Notes under the pieces: model-generated
What the model was told of the DNA's origin: nothing
Database searches by the model: none
The model's input: only the letters and a program-made list of their open reading frames with translations
Shown: in pieces, positions 1 through 7,042 of the stretch
Position numbering within the stretch: the stretch's first letter is position 1
How the letters are laid out: every line of letters starts with the position of its first letter
Source: a virus
Reading direction: 5' to 3' (one strand)
DNA length: 26,680 bases
Virus record (IMG/VR): IMGVR_UViG_3300017917_002279
Coordinates: 1 to 26,680 of that record
Program-made: the position numbers and the translations under genes

Positions 1-72
1 GATGAAGCCATTGAAAAGTTTATGAAAGAAAAAGAATCTATGCTACTAGAATTGGAAGAAAAAAATAAATAA
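1..72 (+). CDS. 3' end of an unidentified gene (5' end outside the window)
   Basis: The first 23 codons of the window read in frame 1 to a TAA at 70-72. They encode a charged, Lys/Glu-rich helical C-terminus with the pattern EKFMKEKESMLLELEEKNK. The next gene starts 4 nt later, so this looks like the tail of an upstream member of the same operon. Nothing about function can be said from this fragment. A short chance reading frame is possible, but the helix-forming composition and the tight spacing favour a real gene. Confidence 0.6.
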   Translation, partial: DEAIEKFMKEKESMLLELEEKNK

Positions 73-76
73 CACA

Positions 77-301
77 ATGGCAAAAATTAAAATGATATTT
101 AATCTACCAGAAGACCAAGCAGAATTTGATTTTGCTATACAAGGTGGAAATATGTATTCGGCACTATTTGATATATCTCAAGAGCTAAGAACACTATGGA
201 AATATGAGGAGTTAAGTGAAGAGGAGTGGAAAATAGTAGAAAGAATTAGGAACAAGTTTTTTGAAATACTAGATACTCATCAGATAAAACTTGATAAATG
301 A
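77..301 (+). CDS. Small conserved-type phage protein, unknown function (74 aa)
   Basis: A 74-residue soluble protein with no membrane segment or signal peptide. It starts with a beta-like stretch (MAKIKMIFNLPED), then FDFAIQGGNMYSALFDI, then charged helices to the C-terminus. The 'eed..f..Ai.G..y..aL.di...lR.' pattern is one I associate with small phage proteins of unknown function, but I cannot name a family. The ATG lies 4 nt after the preceding stop. The TGA (299-301) overlaps the ATG of the radical-SAM gene as ATGA, so the two are probably translationally coupled. No Shine-Dalgarno sequence is visible upstream. Confidence 0.75.
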   Translation: MAKIKMIFNLPEDQAEFDFAIQGGNMYSALFDISQELRTLWKYEELSEEEWKIVERIRNKFFEILDTHQIKLDK

Positions 302-1182
302 GTCTGGTACAAAAAGTTACCAGAAAAAGTATGCAAATAAGACCATCTGGAAGATCAACTGATTTTATCAGTCCTTCTTTTGGTCATGGCTGTTTATACA
401 ATTGTACTTATTGTTACATGAAAAGGCACAAGCCAGAAGGATTATCTATAGCTACTAATACTATGGATATTTTGACAGCAATTAATAATCATGTTTGGTT
501 TGCTGATGTAGAAAAACCTAATCAAACAGGAGAATATATTACTTATGATATCTCATGCAATGAAGACTTTGCTTTACATGCTAAGTATCATGACTGGGAA
601 AGAATATTTAAGTTTTTTAGAGATCATCCACTTGCTATGGGTTCATTTGCTACTAAATATGTGAACAAAGAATTTCTTAAGTTTAATCCACAAGGTAAGA
701 TTAGAATAAGATTTAGTCTTATGCCGGAAAAATTAAGACAGATCTTAGAACCAAACACAAGTACAATTAATGAGAGAATAAGAGCTATCACTAATTTTGT
801 TATAGCAGGTTATGAAGTTCATTTAAACTTTAGTCCTGTTATTGTATATGATGAGTGGTTAGAAGATTACAAACATTTATTTGAGTTAATTGATGATGAT
901 GCCTATACTAGGGATAAATTGTATTTTAATCAAGCTTATAGAGATGTCAAAGCAGAAGTAATATTTCTTACACACAATAAAGAAAAACATGAATACAATT
1001 TGGAAAATGCCCTCATGGGTGAAGAGATTCTCTGGAAACCAGACATACAAGAGTGTAAGATATCCCAGTACGGAGGAAAAAACATTAGGTACAAAGCTGG
1101 GAATAAATCTAAATATATTGAGGAATTTAGAACTCTTCATGACTCCATTATTCCATGGAATGAAATTAGATACATTTTTTGA
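298..1182 (+). CDS. Radical SAM protein resembling spore photoproduct lyase
   Basis: This 294-residue protein carries the radical-SAM cluster motif CX3CX2C at Cys32, Cys36 and Cys39 (GCLYNCTYCY), the site that binds a [4Fe-4S] cluster and cleaves S-adenosylmethionine. The closest match I recognise is the spore photoproduct lyase (SPL) family, which reverses a methylene-bridged thymine dimer in DNA. The ISCNED stretch places Cys87 about 55 residues after the first cluster Cys. That is close to the spacing of the hydrogen-donor Cys in Bacillus SPL (C90 to C141). The C-terminus (IIPWNEIRYIF) also has the SPL-like aromatic ending. It overlaps the 74-aa gene by 4 nt and precedes a small unknown gene. 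Radical-SAM membership is clear. SPL activity is inference, and another DNA or nucleotide modification is possible. Confidence 0.75.
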   Translation: MSLVQKVTRKSMQIRPSGRSTDFISPSFGHGCLYNCTYCYMKRHKPEGLSIATNTMDILTAINNHVWFADVEKPNQTGEYITYDISCNEDFALHAKYHDWERIFKFFRDHPLAMGSFATKYVNKEFLKFNPQGKIRIRFSLMPEKLRQILEPNTSTINERIRAITNFVIAGYEVHLNFSPVIVYDEWLEDYKHLFELIDDDAYTRDKLYFNQAYRDVKAEVIFLTHNKEKHEYNLENALMGEEILWKPDIQECKISQYGGKNIRYKAGNKSKYIEEFRTLHDSIIPWNEIRYIF

Positions 1183-1192
1183 TTTAAACATT

Positions 1193-1600
1193 ATGGAAAC
1201 AACACAGGAAATAAGAAAATTATCAGGAGCAATATCTGAAGAACACTACAATCTTACAAATGGTATAGATAATAATCTAAACTATTTATGGTATATGTAT
1301 TATAAAGGAACTAAAAAAGAAGATTTTAGACCATTTATATATATGGCCGAGTTAATGTTACTAAAAAAGTTAAACTACATAACAGAATCTGAGATTCAAA
1401 ATGTAATTAACATGATGAAATCAGAAGATAAGGATAACTTATATTTAGCAACTTTAACTATAAAAAATCTAAGAGATTTAAGAATCAAAGAATATGGTAT
1501 TTATTCTAATGAAAATGAGAAATACAATGAAATAAAACAAGTATATTCTTTTGAGATTTTAAATCATACAGTATTTATGGAAACAATGATAGAAAAATGA
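1193..1600 (+). CDS. Unknown phage protein with a short helical motif shared within the window (135 aa)
   Basis: I place the start at the ATG at 1193 (METTQEIRKL), 10 nt after the radical-SAM stop. The frame is open back to 989, but that extension would overlap the radical-SAM gene by almost 200 nt. The product is a soluble, mostly helical protein with no domain I recognise. Residues 65-94 include INMMKSEDKDNLYLATL, a motif that recurs at the start of the 10676-11086 product and in the middle of the 13525-14775 product. The TGA overlaps the ATG of a 41-codon gene (ATGA). Confidence 0.7.
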   Translation: METTQEIRKLSGAISEEHYNLTNGIDNNLNYLWYMYYKGTKKEDFRPFIYMAELMLLKKLNYITESEIQNVINMMKSEDKDNLYLATLTIKNLRDLRIKEYGIYSNENEKYNEIKQVYSFEILNHTVFMETMIEK

Positions 1601-1722
1601 AAGCTTTTATAAAATGGTTTGAATTAAATCTTGGATGGTTTTTTGTAAATGGTAGAAAACAAAATGATTGGGCAAAATATTTAAGAAACAAATATAAAGA
1701 TGACAGAACAAGAACTAATTGA
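1597..1722 (+). CDS. Very small basic protein (41 aa), possibly membrane-associated
   Basis: A 41-codon frame starts in the ATGA overlap with the preceding stop and ends in TGA at 1720-1722. It runs 23 nt into the following gene. The peptide begins MKAFIKWFELNLGWFFVNGR and continues into a basic tail (WAKYLRNKYKDDR). The aromatic, amphipathic first half could lie on a membrane; it is too short and charged for a convincing transmembrane helix. Without it, 1601-1699 would be a 99-nt coding gap in an otherwise packed region. Coupling at both ends argues that it is translated. Function is unknown. Confidence 0.6.
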   Translation: MKAFIKWFELNLGWFFVNGRKQNDWAKYLRNKYKDDRTRTN

Positions 1723-1966
1723 TTTAAAATTTGATAAAGTAGAAATTTTAGATGGTGAAAGCCAAAATGGTTATGACTACTATTACTATGTATTAGACTT
1801 ACTTCCGGGATTAAGTTTAATTTCATCAGCAGATGATGAAAGCAAAGATGGCTGGAAAGTATATAACTTTGATTGGGATATTAAAGAACCTTTAACAAAA
1901 GAAGCTATTCAACATTTACTTTTGGTAGCTCAGAGTCAGGGATATCAACCTCAGGGTCAGAGCTAA
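1700..1966 (+). CDS. Unknown acidic phage protein (88 aa)
   Basis: An 88-residue acidic protein with a Tyr-rich strand (NGYDYYYYVLDLLPGLSL) followed by DDESKDGWKVYNFDW, which suggests a small alpha/beta fold. No family is recognised. It starts inside the end of the 41-codon gene. Its last 62 nt (1905-1966) overlap the 3' end of the convergent minus-strand gene, so both C-termini are encoded by the same DNA on opposite strands. The Gln-rich tail (QSQGYQPQGQS) lies entirely in that overlap and looks like a read-through extension rather than part of the fold. Confidence 0.65.
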   Translation: MTEQELIDLKFDKVEILDGESQNGYDYYYYVLDLLPGLSLISSADDESKDGWKVYNFDWDIKEPLTKEAIQHLLLVAQSQGYQPQGQS

Positions 1967-2222
1967 ACTTTTTAAGTTGTGCTTTCTCAGCAAGAATATT
2001 AAATAATATCATTGCTGCAGCTGATTTATAACATTCATCTATTTCAGTTTGTAATATATCCATAGGGACAGGGGTAGTCAATACTTCTCCTGTTCTTAAA
2101 TGGATTTTACAACCAGCATCCACATTCATAATATTTATGAATGATGTTCTAGTTATGTGAGTAATGTTGATATATTCAATATACTCACCATCTTTGTCTT
2201 TAAAGGTTACTGGTAGAAACAT
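1905..2222 (-). CDS. Unknown phage protein partnered with the metallophosphoesterase (105 aa)
   Basis: A 105-residue protein. Its first ~55 residues alternate in a beta pattern (MFLPVTFKDKDGEYIEYINI, then a Cys and IHLRTGEVLTTPV), reminiscent of small FlbD-like beta folds. This is followed by an amphipathic helix (EIDECYKSAAAMILFNILAE) and an acidic tail. It is the second gene of a two-gene minus-strand unit: its ATG overlaps the upstream metallophosphoesterase stop by one base (TAATG), implying reinitiation coupling. The 3' end overlaps the convergent plus-strand gene by 62 nt. Function is unknown. Confidence 0.65.
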   Translation of the reverse strand: MFLPVTFKDKDGEYIEYINITHITRTSFINIMNVDAGCKIHLRTGEVLTTPVPMDILQTEIDECYKSAAAMILFNILAEKAQLKKFSSDPEVDIPDSELPKVNVE

Positions 2223-3247
2223 TAGATTACTGTATTATTTTCTATTTTATAATTACTAACAGATACAAGATTATCTTGTTTAGATAAAATTGCAAAGCCA
2301 TGATTCCATTCATTTACCTCCATATAATCTGGTGCAAGATCACATAAACAACCAAGACTGTATGCACGGATGCTTGTTGAATCCTGTAAACCATAAACTC
2401 TTTGTGAGCTTTGAGAACTTTTATGAAAATGATTAACTATACAATTAGTTTTAAATCTCATTAAAGCTGTTCTTGCAGGAACTACACCACCAGCTCCAGG
2501 AATTTTATCACCATGTTCTATAAGAAAATCACCAAAGATAACTTTAGTTCTAAATGGAAGATACTCTATTTTGTATTCAGCAACATGTAAGATTACATCT
2601 AATCTAAATTCATCCATGTCAAGTAGCTCAGATGCTTTTATTCTGAGGTATCTTTCAAACCTATTTTCATGATTACCAGGTATAAAATAAATAGGAATAT
2701 CTGGAAATCTTGAGCGCATATATTCAAAAAACTGTTTACCTGCTTCTATTTCATTTTTAAAATGAACTTTTCTTGGATCTTTTTCATGAAAAGAAAGCTG
2801 ATAAAAATCTAATAAATCTCCATTTATTAAAATGCTATCTACATTTTCTGCTTCCATTTTATCACAAGCAGTTTCTATAGCATCTTCATCATGATATGGA
2901 ATATGAAGATCACCAATAACACCAAGTTTATTACATCCTGTAGGAAATATAAAAGTTTCTCTTTTTTCTTTAAGAGATGTGGGTAAAGAAACAAAATTTT
3001 GCATTACTTTTGTTTTAAGTTCTTTTTGAAACTTTTTGTTGTTTAAGTGTTTTCTGTGATAATTTCCCATTTGACCTCTATAGTATCTTACTTTACTATA
3101 TACATTTTCAAATTTATCAAAGTATCCCTCATTTTCAGAATATACTTTTTTTGCTAAAGTTTTGCTTGGGGAATTAGGAAATTTATTGAGATATTCTAAA
3201 ATTATTTTAGTTGTCTCTTTAAATGCATTATTTGATTTATCTGTCAT
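2222..3247 (-). CDS. Calcineurin-like metallophosphoesterase with N-terminal helical domain
   Basis: This 341-residue protein has the full motif set of binuclear metallophosphoesterases: GDLH (Asp113, His115), GDLLD (Asp144, Asp147), GNHE (Asn192, His193), HGD (His245) and NHFH (His273, His275; the usual first Gly is Asn). Such enzymes hydrolyse phosphomono- or diesters, often of nucleotides or nucleic acids. The first ~100 residues form a separate charged helical region that could be a winged helix or DNA-binding domain, which would suggest a DNA or RNA substrate. It heads a minus-strand pair with the 105-aa gene. Its start is only 29 nt from the divergent start at 3277. The substrate cannot be told from sequence. 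Confidence 0.85.
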   Translation of the reverse strand: MTDKSNNAFKETTKIILEYLNKFPNSPSKTLAKKVYSENEGYFDKFENVYSKVRYYRGQMGNYHRKHLNNKKFQKELKTKVMQNFVSLPTSLKEKRETFIFPTGCNKLGVIGDLHIPYHDEDAIETACDKMEAENVDSILINGDLLDFYQLSFHEKDPRKVHFKNEIEAGKQFFEYMRSRFPDIPIYFIPGNHENRFERYLRIKASELLDMDEFRLDVILHVAEYKIEYLPFRTKVIFGDFLIEHGDKIPGAGGVVPARTALMRFKTNCIVNHFHKSSQSSQRVYGLQDSTSIRAYSLGCLCDLAPDYMEVNEWNHGFAILSKQDNLVSVSNYKIENNTVI

Positions 3248-3276
3248 CTATATAATAATATATAAAAAATAATTCT
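3248..3276. promoter_or_regulatory. 29-nt divergent intergenic region, possible shared promoter
   Basis: Only 29 nt separate the minus-strand metallophosphoesterase start from the plus-strand gene at 3277. All but three of the bases are A or T, with an alternating core TATAATAATATATAA at 3251-3265. This could supply overlapping -10-type elements for one or both directions, but two full non-overlapping promoters cannot fit. I see no clear Bacteroidota -7 motif (TAnnTTTG) in it. The regulatory role is inferred from position and composition only. Confidence 0.3.
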
Positions 3277-3651
3277 ATGTTCAGCTTCAAACTTACGAAG
3301 AATAATGGAAAGTTAGTGCATCTTAATGAAAGCACAAAAATTTCTTATCAATTATTTATTGATAAGATACAAGAAGGACAAGAAATTGAGGTCTTTATGG
3401 GCCTTATTTCTGATAGTGGAAGTTTAGCACAACTAGCTAAGGTTCACGCATGTATAAGAGAATTAGCCAAAGAATCTGGCTATACATTTGATGAAATGAA
3501 ATTCATAGTAAAAAAACATTCAGGTTTATGCTATGATGGAGGAGGAGCAGAATATTGTAAGTCTTTTAAAGACTGTAGTAAAGATGAATTAGCAATGGCA
3601 ATTGAATCTGCCATTGAATTAGGAAAAGATTTAAATATTAATCTTGCTTAG
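3277..3651 (+). CDS. Unknown phage protein, faint NinB-like pattern (124 aa)
   Basis: A 124-residue soluble protein: an N-terminal strand region, then a helix with SLAQLAKVHACIRELAKESG, then FDEMKFIVKKHSGL and a C-terminal KDELAMAIESAIELG helix. The layout (beta segment, conserved helix with Gln and Arg, 'tG.t..emK..vk', late SxxDxSKxEl helix) faintly recalls NinB-type recombination helper proteins of phages. The match is too weak to name it. The single gene lies between two minus-strand islands, 29 nt from the start of one and overlapping the end of the other by 14 nt (3638-3651). Confidence 0.6.
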   Translation: MFSFKLTKNNGKLVHLNESTKISYQLFIDKIQEGQEIEVFMGLISDSGSLAQLAKVHACIRELAKESGYTFDEMKFIVKKHSGLCYDGGGAEYCKSFKDCSKDELAMAIESAIELGKDLNINLA

Positions 3652-3955
3652 GTTCAATATAATCAGGATCTCCAGGTTCTGGAATTTCTTTTTCAGTATA
3701 AAGATCTGAATTATTTTGAACTTGTTTTTCAATTTCACTAATTAATAAAGTAATGGTATAAAAAGCTCTTTCAAAACTTTCAAGTTCTTCAAACTTTTTT
3801 TTAAAAAGATTATCTATATTTTGTTTTTCATTTTCATTTTCCATTAAATGAAGAAAAATTGTATATAAAGCATCTTTGGACATTAAATAAAAGTTTTTAT
3901 TAACTTTAATTTCTATTAGAGCATCCTCTTTTATTTCTTTTACAGTAATTGCCAT
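3638..3955 (-). CDS. Small unknown phage protein (105 aa)
   Basis: A 105-residue protein starting MAITVKEIKEDALIEIKVNK, then YLMSKDALYTIFLHLM, a long charged helix (FERAFYTITLLISEIEKQV) and a Pro/Glu-rich disordered tail. The N-terminal 'KEIKEDAlIEiKVNK.fYlM.k.aL' pattern is one I associate with small proteins conserved in Bacteroidota phages, but without a known function. It is a lone minus-strand gene. Its 3' end overlaps the convergent gene by 14 nt, and its start is 29 nt from the divergent UDG gene. Confidence 0.65.
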   Translation of the reverse strand: MAITVKEIKEDALIEIKVNKNFYLMSKDALYTIFLHLMENENEKQNIDNLFKKKFEELESFERAFYTITLLISEIEKQVQNNSDLYTEKEIPEPGDPDYIEPKQD

Positions 3956-3984
3956 AGTTATTTTTTAACAAATTTAATAAAAAA
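3956..3984. promoter_or_regulatory. 29-nt divergent intergenic region upstream of UDG
   Basis: A second 29-nt divergent gap, the same length as the one at 3248-3276. It contains an A/T-rich stretch with TTTTTTAACAAATTTAATAA. It must hold the start signals for the minus-strand 105-aa gene and the plus-strand UDG unless one of them is read from a longer transcript. The promoter role is inferred from position; no consensus element is certain. Confidence 0.3.
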
Positions 3985-4695
3985 ATGAAAACACATTTAG
4001 AAATTGATGAAATTAAACAAAAAATGTTTGATAAATTACAAAAAAGTGGCTGGGATAAGATATTTAAATCATTTATATTTAGTTCAGATTTTGATAATAT
4101 TTTAACTAAATTATATGAATTAAGTGTTTCTGGTAAGAGATTTACTCCCACACTAAAACAATTATTCAGAGCATTTGAAGAATGTCCGTATGATAAACTA
4201 AGAGTAGTATTTATAGGGCAAGACCCATATCCAGGACTTGGTATTGCAGATGGTATATCATTTAGTTGTAGCAATACAAACAAATTACAGCCAAGTCTTA
4301 AGTTTATTCTACAAGAAGTTGATAGAACTGTATATGGTAATAACGTTATAAGTGAAGATTTAGATCTTAAGAGATGGTCTAAACAAGGTATTCTAATGCT
4401 TAATACAGCTCTTACTGTTGAAGTGGGTAAAATTGGTAGTCATTATGATATTTGGAAACCATTTACTGCTTACTTGTTAGATTCATTAAATAATTATAAT
4501 TTTGATTTAATATATGTTTACTTGGGTAAAAAAGCTGAGGGATGGTCTGAACTTACTGGGGATAATAACCATAAGTTTACTGTTAAGCATCCTGCTTCCG
4601 CTGCTTATAATGGTAGTAAATGGGATAGTAATGATATATTTAATAAAATATCTAAACTTGTAGAAGAAAATAATGGTCAAAAAATAATATGGTAG
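3985..4695 (+). CDS. ung: Uracil-DNA glycosylase, family 1 (UDG/Ung-like)
   Basis: This 236-residue protein excises uracil from DNA, leaving an abasic site. The catalytic water-activating loop is GQDPYPG (Asp80), a variant of the family 1 GQDPYHG. LMLNTALTV (Asn140) matches the uracil-recognition strand. KHPASAAYNG (His202) replaces the usual HPSPLS. Length and motif spacing fit the family. The substitutions are conservative in position and all catalytic residues are present, so activity is expected. It may remove uracil from dUMP misincorporation or cytosine deamination in this AT-rich genome. The next gene begins one base after its TAG stop. No Ung inhibitor was seen in the window. Confidence 0.9.
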   Translation: MKTHLEIDEIKQKMFDKLQKSGWDKIFKSFIFSSDFDNILTKLYELSVSGKRFTPTLKQLFRAFEECPYDKLRVVFIGQDPYPGLGIADGISFSCSNTNKLQPSLKFILQEVDRTVYGNNVISEDLDLKRWSKQGILMLNTALTVEVGKIGSHYDIWKPFTAYLLDSLNNYNFDLIYVYLGKKAEGWSELTGDNNHKFTVKHPASAAYNGSKWDSNDIFNKISKLVEENNGQKIIW

Positions 4696-4696
4696 T

Positions 4697-5284
4697 ATGG
4701 AAGATATATTTTTAAAATTTGTTAGGGAAGATATAACCCCCAATAGTTATTATGTTTTACACTGTATAAAGAATAAGATAATTCCTTGTTCATTTGTAAA
4801 CAAAGAGTTAGAAACAAAGAAACTAATATCTGAAAATTGGGTGAATGAAGACTTGACATTGACAGATAAAAGTATTATCTTTACTACAGAAATTGATGGA
4901 TATTTTACAAGAGTTAAGAAGAAAACTTCTAAAAATTTACTTGGAGATAATTTTGAAGATAATATAAAGAAATATAGTGATATATTTCCTTCTCAAAAAT
5001 TATCAAGTGGTAAATATGCAAGATCTAATCCTAAAAATTTAGAAAATGCATTTAGATGGTTCTTTGAAAATTATAATTATGATTGGGAAACAGTTTTGTC
5101 AGCAACAAAAAAGTATGTGTTAGAATATAGAGCAATTGAATATAAATATATGAGAACATCTCAATACTTTATTAGAAAACAAAACACAGATAAAACTTAT
5201 GATTCAGATTTAGCTGATTATTGTGAAATGATTTTAAACAAACCAGATGATGAAGTAGTATTTATTAAAGAAAGATTATTTTGA
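4697..5284 (+). CDS. Putative replication accessory protein, candidate helicase loader (195 aa)
   Basis: A 195-residue protein. The first ~75 residues look like a winged-helix unit (ITPNSYYVLHCIKNK, then LETKKLISENW and LTLTDKS, as in helix-turn-helix proteins). The second half is an all-helical domain with ARSNPKNLENAFRWFFENY and EYRAIEYKYMRTSQYFIRKQ. It lies just upstream of the DnaB-like helicase gene, separated only by a 61-aa peptide gene. Winged helix plus a small helical domain next to a helicase is a layout seen in helicase loaders and replication initiators. The loader role is inference from position, and no AAA+ or DnaC-type motifs are present. Confidence 0.6.
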   Translation: MEDIFLKFVREDITPNSYYVLHCIKNKIIPCSFVNKELETKKLISENWVNEDLTLTDKSIIFTTEIDGYFTRVKKKTSKNLLGDNFEDNIKKYSDIFPSQKLSSGKYARSNPKNLENAFRWFFENYNYDWETVLSATKKYVLEYRAIEYKYMRTSQYFIRKQNTDKTYDSDLADYCEMILNKPDDEVVFIKERLF

Positions 5285-5466
5285 TACACGTAAATTTAAA
5301 AAAATTATTAATTGGTTTAATAGGCAGTATATGCTTGTATTTAACTATTAATAATTTTATTGTAGAGCTTAAAATATGGCAGTATATCCTTATTGAGGCA
5401 TTGATAACTTTATCTCATTGGGCATATGATCAATTAAAAGACCATATTGAAGGAGACATTTCCTAA
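5281..5466 (+). CDS. Small two-helix membrane protein (61 aa)
   Basis: This frame has no ATG near its start. The best start is TTG at 5281, which overlaps the previous TGA as TTGA. The 61-residue product has two hydrophobic stretches with a short turn between them: LLIGLIGSICLYLTINNFIV (about residues 9-28) and a second helix around IWQYILIEALITL (about 33-45), then a polar tail. It is predicted to be an inner-membrane hairpin. The position among replication genes is unusual. Possibilities include a membrane tether or a small lysis-, exclusion- or immunity-type peptide; none can be shown. Confidence 0.55.
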   Translation: MIHVNLKKLLIGLIGSICLYLTINNFIVELKIWQYILIEALITLSHWAYDQLKDHIEGDIS

Positions 5467-5480
5467 GTAATTTAAACTAT

Positions 5481-6455
5481 ATGTATAATAATGCTAGCCC
5501 TTTAAAGGCTGTGAGTGAAAGAGACGCTCTTAAAAAAGCTCTCTATAAAATGAAAGCTAGACACAATGGTGAATTAAAATCATTGAAGACAGCTTGGGTA
5601 AATTTTAATAATGCTTTTTGTGATGGTTTAGAATGGAAAACTATTACAGTTGTTGGTGCTCGGCCAGGGACTGGTAAAACTTTATTTATGGAGCAATTGG
5701 TTAATGATGTTATAAAAATAAATCCTGACCAAAAGTTTAGAATATTAAAGTTTCAGTTTGAAATGCTAGATGAGACAAATGGTATTAGAAAATTGTCTAT
5801 GAATGTTGGTTCTGATTACAATACTCTGATGAGTAAGGACAAACCTGTTGACAAAGGTATATTCCAAAAGTGTGTTCAGTTTTATGAAAGTACAGAAAAG
5901 TATGATATAGTAGATGTAGTATATGACCCATGTACAGTGGATGAGATGTGTGCTACTATTCATAGTTACATGGAGAAGCATAAAAATGAAGAAGGATATA
6001 CTAATACCCTTGTTACTATAGATCACTCAGCTTTATTTAAGGTTGGTAAGGGGCAGAAGGATAAGTTTGAAATGCTTTATTGTTTAGGTGAGGCTCTTAC
6101 AGAAATGAAAAAAAAGTTTCCTTTAGCATTTTTAGTTCTTAGTCAGTTAAACAGAAATGTAGAAACTGTAGAAAGAGCCAAGGATGGTTCATATGGAAAT
6201 TATATTTTAGATTCTGATTTATATGGTTCTGATGCATTATTACAACATGCTGATGTAGTGCTTGGTATCAACCGTCCCTTTAATAGAAGGATTAAATTCT
6301 ATGGGCCTGAAAAATATATTATCAATGATGCAGATCTATTAGTATTTCACATACTAAAATCTAGAAATGGTTTTATGGGTATGAATTTTTTCAAGTTAGA
6401 TAGAAATGTCATGAGGATAATAGAAATTGATTCACCACCTGTATCATCACATTAA
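5481..6455 (+). CDS. Replicative DNA helicase, DnaB-like (SF4) core
   Basis: A 324-residue RecA-fold helicase that would unwind the fork 5' to 3' as a hexamer. Visible motifs are Walker A GARPGTGKT (Lys66), the catalytic Glu in FQFEM (Glu94), Walker B LVTIDH (Asp181), the sensor/DNA-loop LVLSQLNR (Gln222), and YGSDALLQHADVVL followed by a C-terminal KSRNGFMG segment (arginine-finger region). Bacterial DnaB has an extra ~150-residue N-terminal domain that binds primase. Here only about 50 residues precede the ATPase core, so primase contact must occur differently. The start ATG (5481) follows the membrane-peptide gene by 14 nt. The product acts with the primase, SSB and polymerase encoded downstream. 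Confidence 0.9.
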   Translation: MYNNASPLKAVSERDALKKALYKMKARHNGELKSLKTAWVNFNNAFCDGLEWKTITVVGARPGTGKTLFMEQLVNDVIKINPDQKFRILKFQFEMLDETNGIRKLSMNVGSDYNTLMSKDKPVDKGIFQKCVQFYESTEKYDIVDVVYDPCTVDEMCATIHSYMEKHKNEEGYTNTLVTIDHSALFKVGKGQKDKFEMLYCLGEALTEMKKKFPLAFLVLSQLNRNVETVERAKDGSYGNYILDSDLYGSDALLQHADVVLGINRPFNRRIKFYGPEKYIINDADLLVFHILKSRNGFMGMNFFKLDRNVMRIIEIDSPPVSSH

Positions 6456-6465
6456 AATTAAAATT

Positions 6466-7041
6466 ATGTATAACAGAAGAGACAAAGAAAAAGAGTTGAT
6501 GAGTAATCACTCTAAATTTTTAGATAAACTCACTGGAAATTATCAATTTGCAGCAAAAACTGCATTTTATAGCAAAGGTAAGTTTGGAAGACAAATTCAG
6601 TTTTTTGAGAATGAGTTAAATAAAGGTTCTGATATTTATGTAGAATTAGTGGACATTGAAAGAGATGGACAGGGACGTGATACAAACATGGTTCCTATGT
6701 ATTGGGAAAGACCACTATTTAAGTATAGATATAATCCTTATTTTAAGGAAGAGTATGAAGTTAAAACTTCTACAAATTCAAGAGGGGAAGAATATTCTGT
6801 TTATGTTATTCCAACTTCTGAGCTAGTATGTGTAAATAAAGGTAATGAAGAAATACCTTACAATACTTATGAAAGTCAAAGAACTGAAGAGCCAAAACAA
6901 CAAAAAAAAGTAAGTACATTTCCAGATTTTGAAGAAGAGTTTGTTCCTAAACTAAAAATTGAAAATGCTGATGAAGATGTATCTACTATTCTTTTACAAA
7001 TTGCAGATGGTTTTAAAAAACTTTCAGAAAAATTAAAATAA
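6466..7041 (+). CDS. Unknown protein in the replication operon (191 aa)
   Basis: I chose ATG 6466 (MYNRRDKEKE), preceded by AAATTAAAATT and 10 nt after the helicase stop. An upstream ATG at 6427 would overlap the helicase and add a low-complexity His/Ile/Lys stretch. The protein starts with a basic segment, then an alpha/beta region (KGKFGRQIQFFENELNKGSD, followed by DIYVELVDIERDG), a Pro/Gln/Lys-rich linker and a C-terminal helix (STILLQIADGFKKLSEKLK). No known domain is recognised. Placement between helicase and Sak4-like ATPase, with 1 nt to the next ATG, suggests a replication or recombination partner. Confidence 0.65.
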   Translation: MYNRRDKEKELMSNHSKFLDKLTGNYQFAAKTAFYSKGKFGRQIQFFENELNKGSDIYVELVDIERDGQGRDTNMVPMYWERPLFKYRYNPYFKEEYEVKTSTNSRGEEYSVYVIPTSELVCVNKGNEEIPYNTYESQRTEEPKQQKKVSTFPDFEEEFVPKLKIENADEDVSTILLQIADGFKKLSEKLK

Positions 7042-7042
7042 T

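Noticed and set aside
989-1192. Upstream extension of the 1193-1600 gene to an ATG at 989
   Set aside because: It would overlap the radical-SAM gene by almost 200 nt in another frame; the ATG at 1193 lies 10 nt after that gene's stop.
1575-1826. Minus-strand frame antisense to the 41-codon and 88-aa genes
   Set aside because: No family likeness and skewed Phe/Leu/His composition, as expected of the complement of a real gene.
3906-4283. Minus-strand frame across the UDG gene start
   Set aside because: Antisense to the catalytic region of UDG; no coding pattern of its own.
6427-6465. Earlier ATG for the 6466-7041 gene
   Set aside because: It overlaps the helicase gene and adds a low-complexity His/Ile/Lys stretch; ATG 6466 has typical A/T-rich upstream sequence.
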